NCBI GenBank assembly: GCA_022579005.1
Contig: MU401847.1
Coordinates: 8,091 to 22,540, forward strand
DNA from: Poronia punctata
Taxonomy: Eukaryota > Ascomycota > Sordariomycetes > Xylariales > Xylariaceae
DNA length: 14,450 bases
Direction: 5' to 3'
Part shown: one piece after another, positions 8,061 through 14,450 of the stretch
Position numbering within the stretch: position 1 is the stretch's first letter
Layout: each line of letters begins with the position of its first letter
The notes under the pieces: generated by a model
The model's input: the letters and a program-made list of their open reading frames with translations, nothing else
The model's database searches: none
Told to the model about the DNA's origin: nothing
Program-made: the position numbers and the translations under genes

Positions 8061-9040
8061 AATTATAAAGTAATAATATATATAAATTAAATAATATAAA
8101 TTCTTTTTTTTAGTAAAGTTAAAATTAATTACTTTATAATATAAATAATTAATTTAACGCGCTAGTATTTAATTTAATTTACGCTAATTTAATTAATATA
8201 TATAAAAACTTATTTTAAGTTTTTTTATATTATATTATATAAAGTGCTAGCTTTAGCTTTATTGCCTATAAATAGGTTAAATATTTATTATTTAATATAA
8301 AAGCTTAGTTTTTTTAAAAAAGTTAATTTAAATTACTTTTTTTATAACTAGTTTACTTTTTTTAACTTAACACTTTTTAATTAAGTCTTTTTATATTTTA
8401 AAGTTATTATTTTAAACACTACTAATTACTTTTATAGCTAAAGTATTATTATAGTTATACTTTAATAATAATGTATAACACTTTATATAAACTTTTTAAA
8501 AAGGCATAAAAAAGCAAAGCTTAATTATATTATTTATAATAAACAAATGCTAGTAATAGTATTACTATTAAAAAAATAAAAAGCTAAGTTATTTTAATCT
8601 TAATATAAAAGAATAGTTATAGTTAATATAAACTATAAAGTTTTAAAATATTTTAGTATTAAATAATAGTTTAACTTATAATAAGCAAAGTAGTTTATAT
8701 TGTTTATAATATATAACATTAAAATTACTTATAAACTTAAAAACCCTAAATTAATTATTAATAGCTAAATAAAAAAAAACTGTAATTTTATAAATAGCTA
8801 AAAAACGGTAGTATTATAAAACTATTTTTAAACTTATAGTTTTAAAGTTTATTACTATAAAAATAAAGGTTATTTTTATTAAAATATTAGCATTTAAAGT
8901 CTTTAAATAAATTAAAGTTTTTTTAAGTTTTTAACTAGTTAATAAAAAGCTTTATAAAAGGTTAACTAATTTAAAAATGTAAATATATTAGTAAAACATA
9001 TAAAATATAATTAAAATATTAAAAACCTATAAGCACTATA
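8061..9040. other. AT-rich mutated DNA, origin unresolved
   Basis: About 1 kb of strongly mutated sequence with no recognised family. A + strand peptide in 8815-8950 (KTIFKLIVLKFITIKIKV and onward) is fairly open and might be a protein remnant, but it matches nothing I can name. A small inverted repeat, AGTAATA-G-TATTACT, lies at 8552-8566 and resembles the hAT subterminal motif. Confidence 0.45.
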
Positions 9041-9158
9041 AAATAAAGTAATAATATGGTAAATATTGTAATAAGGCTATAGCAATAGTGCACTTGTTAA
9101 TATAGTCTAAGTAAAGTCTATTTTTTAACTAAAAAGAAAATAAAAAATTTAAAAATAT

Positions 9159-9179
9159 GTGCGCACTACTTGCGCGCAA
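9159..9179. repeat. Two adjacent CG-rich palindromes
   Basis: GTGCGCAC (9159-9166) and TTGCGCGCAA (9170-9179) are perfect palindromes in tandem, standing out in DNA with almost no CpG. All their C residues but one are preceded by G, the context that survives best here. They may mark the end of an unrecognised element or simply be survivors. Confidence 0.5.
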
Positions 9180-9260
9180 CTATATAGCTAACTTATTATT
9201 TTATTTAAGCGCTTTATATATAGCTTATAAGCATAGCGCAAAGTATTAGCTAAAGTGCTA

Positions 9261-12084
9261 GTATTATAACTATATAAGCTTTTTTTTTATAATATAAAAT
9301 TTTTTTTTAATTGCTTTAGTTAAAAAAGTTTTTTAAAAAGAAAATAGCAGTTGTTTTATAATGCTTATAAAAAAAAGGTAATTACTTATTTACTAAACCT
9401 AGCAAAATAATACTTATATAAGCGCTAGCGTAGTTATTTAGCTAAAAGTAAAACTTATTTATTTTAAATATAAAAAAGCTTTTTTTTACTAAGTTCTTTT
9501 TTTTTTAAAAAAAAAAAATTTAATTATAAAGCAAGTAAGTAAATTTTAATTTTTGTTTTTTTTACTTTAACCTTTTTTTACTTTTTTATAACTTTTATTT
9601 GCTTATATATGCTTTATATAAAAAACTTATATAAAGTGCTATAGTATTAAAGTAAATACTTTAGCGCTTAAGCTGTTAATTAATAGTGCTTTGCTTATAA
9701 GCGCGCTAAGTAAATATTATAAAGTATAAAGCATATATACTATTTATAAGTAGTGCGCTAATTATGCTAAAAGTTAGTACTTATAATTTTTTAATATTAT
9801 TTTTATATACTTTATATATTGCTTATAATTAGCTTAATATTATTTTTATTGCTTATAAACGTTTTAGCTTTTAAGCGCTTAGTAAATAATTAAATAAATA
9901 ATAAAAACTTTAAATTTTAAGTAATGCTTATAATTTAGCTTAAAAAAACTTACAAGCTACTTTATATATGCTATGCTTATTATATTACTATAAACTATTT
10001 TTATTTATTTTACTACTATTATACTAATAAGTTTTTTATAAGCTTATTTTATATTTATTTTAAGCTAACTTTAAAAAACTTTTAAGCTTTACACTATTTA
10101 TGCTATAGTAACTATTTTAAAACTTATAATAATATAAGTATTAATTTTTAAAAGTAGTATATAATTAACTTATAAGTAGCTTTTAAATAATAAGCAACTG
10201 CTTATTTTTTAATTTTATATTAAAATAATAGCTGCTATAAGTAATAATAATAACTTTAGTAAGTAGTATATAAGCTTTTTTAAAGCTTATTTTAACTTTT
10301 TTATAAGTATTTATTATAGCTTAAAAAATTACTAATAATATATTTTTTTATTACTTAATTTAATTTTATAATAACTTTAAAGTAGTTATAAATAGCTTTT
10401 TAGCTTTTTTTTAGCTTTTTATATACTGCTTACTATTATACTAAATACTAACTACTTTAGTTTACTTAATTATTGCTAATATACTTATTAGCACTATTTA
10501 TATTAAAGCTAAAAAATATTACTATATAAGTACTTTTTTTATATATTATATATTTTTTATAAGCATTAACTTTGTTTTATTTTAAGCTTATAAACTTTTT
10601 TTATTCAATTAAAATATTTATTAATAAAGCTATAAGCAGCTTAGCTATTACTTTTGTTTATATTATAAAAAAAATGCTTAAGCTTTTTTATATACGCTTA
10701 TGCGCTAATAAAAAAAAGTAAAAATAAAAAAGCTAGTATAGCTTAAAATTAAGCATATTTTTGCAAATATAAGAGCTTTAGTAAAAGGTAAATTAGTGCG
10801 CTTAACTTAGTACAAGCTATATTAGTTGTATTATAATAAACTATATATTAAAAAAAAAAATCTATATAATTATAATAAGATTAAAGATCTTGCTTTATAG
10901 TATACGCTTTTATAAAGCTATGCTAACTAAAGCATATAACCTTAGCTATAAAAGTATTTTATTAAGTAAGTACTTTTTTCTAATATACTTTTTAGCCTTT
11001 TTACTAGCTAAAGTAATAAAGTTAATTTATATAAATAAAATATAAATAATAGTTATAAAGTTTATACTTAAACTTTTTATATTAAGTTTTTATTTAAAGT
11101 ACTTTTTATATAGTATATAAAAGTTTTAATACTTTAGCTATTTATATTTAAAAGTACTTATAACTATTATTAGCTTTTTTTTTATTAAGTACTAACTTTT
11201 AAGTTTTTTAATTAAATCTTTTATATATTTTATACTTTTATTTTTTAGTATAGCTATAACTATACTTTTTGCTTCTTTTTTTTTTAAGCTTTTAATATTA
11301 TTTTAACTACTTTAAATAAAGTTATTTTAGCTTATTATTACTTTTATTAATTTTTTTATAGCTAATAGTATTAGTATAGCTATTAAAATAATAAATTTTT
11401 TTTTTAAACTTTTAATATATTTTTTAAGTTTTTTCTTAGCGCTTTTTATACTTTAATATAGTTAGCTAACTATTTATCTTTTAGTTTTATTACTATATTT
11501 TTTTAGCTATATATAAATTTTTAGTATATTAAATATGCTTTTATATATTTTAAACTTATATTAATTACTTTAGTATAGTTTAAAATTAATATTAAAGCTA
11601 CTTAGTTTAAAATAAACTTAGGCCTTTTAAATATTTTTTTATTATTTAACTTAATATTTAATAAGCTGCTTTTTCTTTATTAAAAAATGTTAATAAGCTT
11701 ATATTAAATAATTTTTTAAAAATCTTAATATAAATAATTTTATTATAACTATAAAGCAATAATATATATACTATTTTTTTATTTTTAAAGCTTTTATAAG
11801 CTTACTTAGTATATAAAAATAATTTTGTTTTTATTTAAGCTTTTTTTAACTTTAATAGCTAATATAGTAATAATTTTATATTATTTTTTGCTAAGGTTTT
11901 ATTTATTAACTTATATAATAATTTTATTACTTTTATAGCTATAAAAAAAAAAAAATTTAACTAAAAAAAATCTAGTTATAGCTTAAATATTTATATTTAA
12001 AGCTTACTTAATAGCTTTAAATAAATTTTATAATGTTTATTTAGCTAAATTAAATACTTTTTTAAACGCTTAAAAAAAAGCTAA
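9261..12084. other. Long T-rich mutated region, no identified gene
   Basis: The + strand is T-rich over this 2.8 kb, opposite to the A-rich copia body. Fragments such as 11331-11453 (+ strand, 41 codons without a stop, Ile/Ser/Phe-rich) suggest former coding sequence, perhaps Ser/Thr/Pro-rich before C-to-T change. Frame 10445-11000 gives peptides such as RALVKGKLVRLT, but its stop density is near what composition predicts. I looked for reverse transcriptase, integrase and DDE transposase motifs on both strands by eye and found none convincing. Confidence 0.45.
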
Positions 12085-12314
12085 AAAAGCTAAAAATGTA
12101 AAGAAAAAAAGCTAATAAAGCTTAAAAAAAAGCTTTAAATAAATAAGCTTAACTTAAAACTAAATAAAAAGTAAATAAAGTAATAAAAAAAGCTAAAGTA
12201 GTTATTATAACTAATATAAAAGCAAAAATAGTAAAGTTAGCTAAAAAAGCTAAAGCTAAAAAAGCTAAAAATGCTAAAAGAAAAGCTTTAGTTTTTTTAT
12301 TTTTAGTTTTTTAA
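12085..12314 (+). pseudogene. Lys/Ala-rich decayed coding segment
   Basis: An A-rich island in T-rich surroundings. From 12111 one frame reads as a Lys/Ala-rich chain. Its four stops, at 12123 to 12165, are all TAA, as expected from former CAA Gln codons. It is then open for 48 codons from 12168 to a TAA at 12312-12314. The clearest part, 12240-12290, gives AKKAKAKKAKNAKRKAL. Such basic, probably helical segments occur in many transposon proteins, including tails of pogo-like transposases, but no catalytic motif supports that or any other assignment. It may belong to the same former protein as 12367-13218. Confidence 0.45.
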
Positions 12315-12366
12315 AAGCGCTTTACTTTTAAAAGTATATTTTTTAATATAAAAAAAGTTTTTTTTT

Positions 12367-13218
12367 TTAGCTAATACTATTAATACTAGTAAGCTTAAAA
12401 AGCTTATTAAAATAAAGCAAGTTTTTATATTTACTTTTTTTACTTTTACTAAAGCTTTTTTTAAACGTATTTTACTACTTAATATTATTGCTTAAGCTTT
12501 TTTTAATAGTTTTGCTACTTTTATATTATTTAAATTTTTATTTTTAAAGTTGCTTACTTTTAATAAAAATAATATTTTAGCATATATTAATTATATTAGT
12601 TTTAATTTTAAAGCTTTTTTTAGTAAAACTAATGCTTTTAATATTTTAACTTTAAACAGTTTATTTTATAGTAAAAAAAGCTTAAGCTTTTAAAAAAGTA
12701 AAAAATTTAATAACTATAAAGCTAGTGCTTTTTTTATAAGCTTTAGTAATAAAAGTAATATTTTTATTACTTTTATTAATAGCTTTTATTATACTTTTAA
12801 AAAAGCTGCTAATACTTTTTTACTTATATTAATAACTTTTATTTTTAGCTTAAAGCTAGCAAAAATGCTTAAGTTTAGTATTTTTAAAGCTAAACTAAAT
12901 TTTATATTTTAAAGTTTACTTTATAATAAAATTTAAAATAAAATAACTAATAGCTTTTTTAATTTGCTTAATAATAAAAAACATATTAAAACTAATTTAT
13001 ATAATATTTTTTACTAAGCTTATAGTTATATTTTTATAATTAGTTTAAATAAATATTTTAGTATTAAAATATTTTAAAAAATTTAACTTTGTACTTTAAA
13101 TATATTAAAAAGCATTTTTATTTTTTTTATAAGTTACTTAAAAGCTTTTAACTTATATTTTTTAAGCTTACTAATTATATTTAATAAAAAGCTTTATATT
13201 ATTTTTTTTACTATATAA
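12367..13218 (+). pseudogene. Unidentified long decayed reading frame
   Basis: The frame beginning at 12367 has stops only at 12493 and 12691 in its first 181 codons, and about eight in 284 codons. In DNA of this composition a random frame should have a stop every 10-15 codons. The decayed peptide is rich in Phe, Ser, Asn, Lys and Thr (for example NAFNILTLNSLFYSKKSLSF). Since Asn, Lys and Phe are the RIP products of Asp, Glu and Ser/Pro-type codons, the ancestor may have been acidic and Ser/Pro-rich; this is inference. The most open minus-strand frame over the first part has seven stops, so + is favoured. No family recognised. Confidence 0.4.
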
Positions 13219-13990
13219 TATATAAATATTATTAAAAAATAAAAAGATTTAAAAGTAAAGCTTTTTTTTATACTTTTAATAATTTTATAAAGCTAATAGC
13301 GTTATTTTATAGCTTATTAAAAAGCTTTGCTTTACTTTAAAAGTTACTATATATTTTTTAAAAACTAAATTTATTATAGCTTATACTTTAAATATAATTA
13401 TTATTAATAATTATATTTATTATAATAAAAAATTGCTTTTTTTTTATATTACTTAAACTTTTTATAAAAAAGTGCTTAACTTTTTAAGTTTAAGCAATTT
13501 AATTATAAGTTTAATTACTAGTACTTAAAAAGCTTAAGCTTTACTTATTTTAGCTTTTTAAGTTATTACTTTAATTTTAGCTTTTGCTATTATTGCTTTT
13601 ATGCTTATTTTGCTTTTTACTTTAGCTATAGCTTTTATTATTATTTTATAAAGTTAAACTATTTTTTTTAAGCTTGCTTGCTTTTTTATTTATTTATTTT
13701 TATAGTTTATTTAAAAAAAATGCTTAAAGCTTTTTTATATTATTTTTTATATTATTTTTTTTAAATAATAAGTTTAAGCTTATATTTTTACTTAGTTAGT
13801 AGTAAAAGTAATAAGTAAATAAAGTTTTTTTTAGTAGTATAGTTATTATAGCTTAATAGCTTTAAATATTTTAATAGATTATATTAACTATATCTAGCAA
13901 AGTAAAAGGTAAAAAACGGTGCTAAGATTAGCGTAGCTAGTATATATATTAAATATATAAAATTAATTAATATATATATATAACTAGTTT
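13219..13990. other. T-rich mutated tail, possible continuation of the same frame
   Basis: At 13508-13630 a + strand frame yields a run rich in Ala, Ile, Leu and Thr with three early stops (ITLILAFAIIAFMLILLFTL). Read back through C-to-T change this could be a Thr/Pro/Ala-rich low-complexity region; a hydrophobic segment is the alternative. Nothing else is recognised. Confidence 0.35.
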
Positions 13991-14001
13991 ATAAGTATGC
14001 G

Positions 14002-14026
14002 TTGCTTAACTTTTATAGTTAAGCAA
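14002..14026. repeat. Hairpin, 10-bp perfect stem
   Basis: TTGCTTAACT and AGTTAAGCAA enclose a 5-base loop (TTTAT). It is the strongest small hairpin on the right side of the window. A eukaryotic context gives no reason to call it a terminator. Confidence 0.75.
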
Positions 14027-14229
14027 TATTTATATTTATTTTAATTATATATTAGTTAAGCAGTTTAACTTGCGCTTTAATTATAAAAGCTATAAAGTAA
14101 ATTATGCTTGCTGCTTAATAAAGCAATAAGTAAAATACGCTTTATGCTTTTTACTTTTTTAATATTGCGTACTTTTTATTTTAGCTTTATTTTTAACGTT
14201 ATAATTATTAAATAACTTAAAAGTATTTT

Positions 14230-14268
14230 TACTTAGTGCTATATAGTATATATACTTTATACTAAGTA
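14230..14268. repeat. Nested inverted repeat
   Basis: TACTTAGT (14230-14237) pairs with ACTAAGTA (14261-14268), and a 12-bp palindrome, AGTATATATACT (14245-14256), lies between them, so this stretch can fold as a two-tier hairpin. Confidence 0.65.
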
Positions 14269-14350
14269 TGTAAACTTTTTTTTTTATTAGTTATTATATA
14301 TAACTTTATTATTAATAAACTTAAAATAATTGTAGCGTAATTTATAAAGC

Positions 14351-14378
14351 GCGCGGTTAATTTTTTAATTAACGTGCT
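14351..14378. repeat. Hairpin with CG-rich base
   Basis: GTTAATT (14356-14362) and AATTAAC (14367-14373) flank TTTT. Outside them GCGC and GTGC extend the stem with one bulged G and one G/A-type mismatch, consistent with a longer, once perfect inverted repeat. This could be an element end, but no partner is visible before the window closes. Confidence 0.55.
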
Positions 14379-14450
14379 ATATATATTATATTTTTTAAAA
14401 TAAGCTTTGCTTATTTTTTTAATATTAAATTAATTATAGCTTAATTTGCT

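Noticed and set aside
12085..12314. Tail of a pogo/Fot1-type transposase
   Set aside because: Basic Lys/Ala composition alone is not specific, and no DDE motif could be read upstream on the + strand.
9261..13990. LINE or gypsy element on the minus strand, suggested by T-rich + strand
   Set aside because: No reverse transcriptase, endonuclease or integrase motif could be read, and the most open long frame is on the + strand.
14002..14026. Rho-independent terminator
   Set aside because: The hairpin has no GC-rich stem and the context is a eukaryotic repeat region.
1..14450. Naturally AT-rich genome such as Plasmodium or Dictyostelium, or organelle DNA
   Set aside because: Context-specific loss of C and G, stops at expected Gln/Trp codons in a fungal-like copia, and a less mutated island at 7882-8060 point to RIP rather than overall genome bias.

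Overview
The window is about 80-85% A+T and holds no intact gene that I can support. It looks like a transposon graveyard in an AT-rich isochore of a filamentous ascomycete (Pezizomycotina). The grounds are a fungal-style Ty1/copia element riddled with C-to-T and G-to-A changes, TAA/TAG stops placed where Gln or Trp codons are expected, and near-complete loss of CpA over long stretches. This is the footprint of repeat-induced point mutation (RIP). The lineage is inferred from this pattern and cannot be narrowed to a species.

Layout. 1-106 is a perfect 8-bp tandem array; 107-812 is featureless AT-rich DNA ending in a 12-bp palindrome. 813-7881 is a Ty1/copia LTR retrotransposon on the + strand: 5' LTR (813-988), gag region, protease/integrase (about 2390-3800), reverse transcriptase (about 4570-5460), RNase H (about 5463-5950), 3' untranslated part, and 3' LTR (6163-7881). 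The 3' LTR is split by a 1530-bp non-autonomous hAT-type DNA transposon (6332-7861), which has 19-bp terminal inverted repeats, a perfect 8-bp target duplication, palindromic subterminal repeats, a 100-bp tandem duplication and a 12-bp minisatellite. Removing it and one target copy leaves a 181-bp LTR that matches the 176-bp 5' LTR. Right of the LTR, 7882-8060 is a small, less mutated island.

From 8060 to the end the DNA is again strongly mutated. I recognise no family there, but 12085-13218 keeps the ghost of a large reading frame on the + strand: a Lys/Ala-rich segment followed by a long frame with far fewer stops than composition predicts. The far right (13990-14380) carries several hairpin-forming inverted repeats.

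History as inferred: copia insertion, then heavy RIP, then hAT insertion into the already mutated 3' LTR, then milder mutation of the hAT copy and local expansion of simple repeats.
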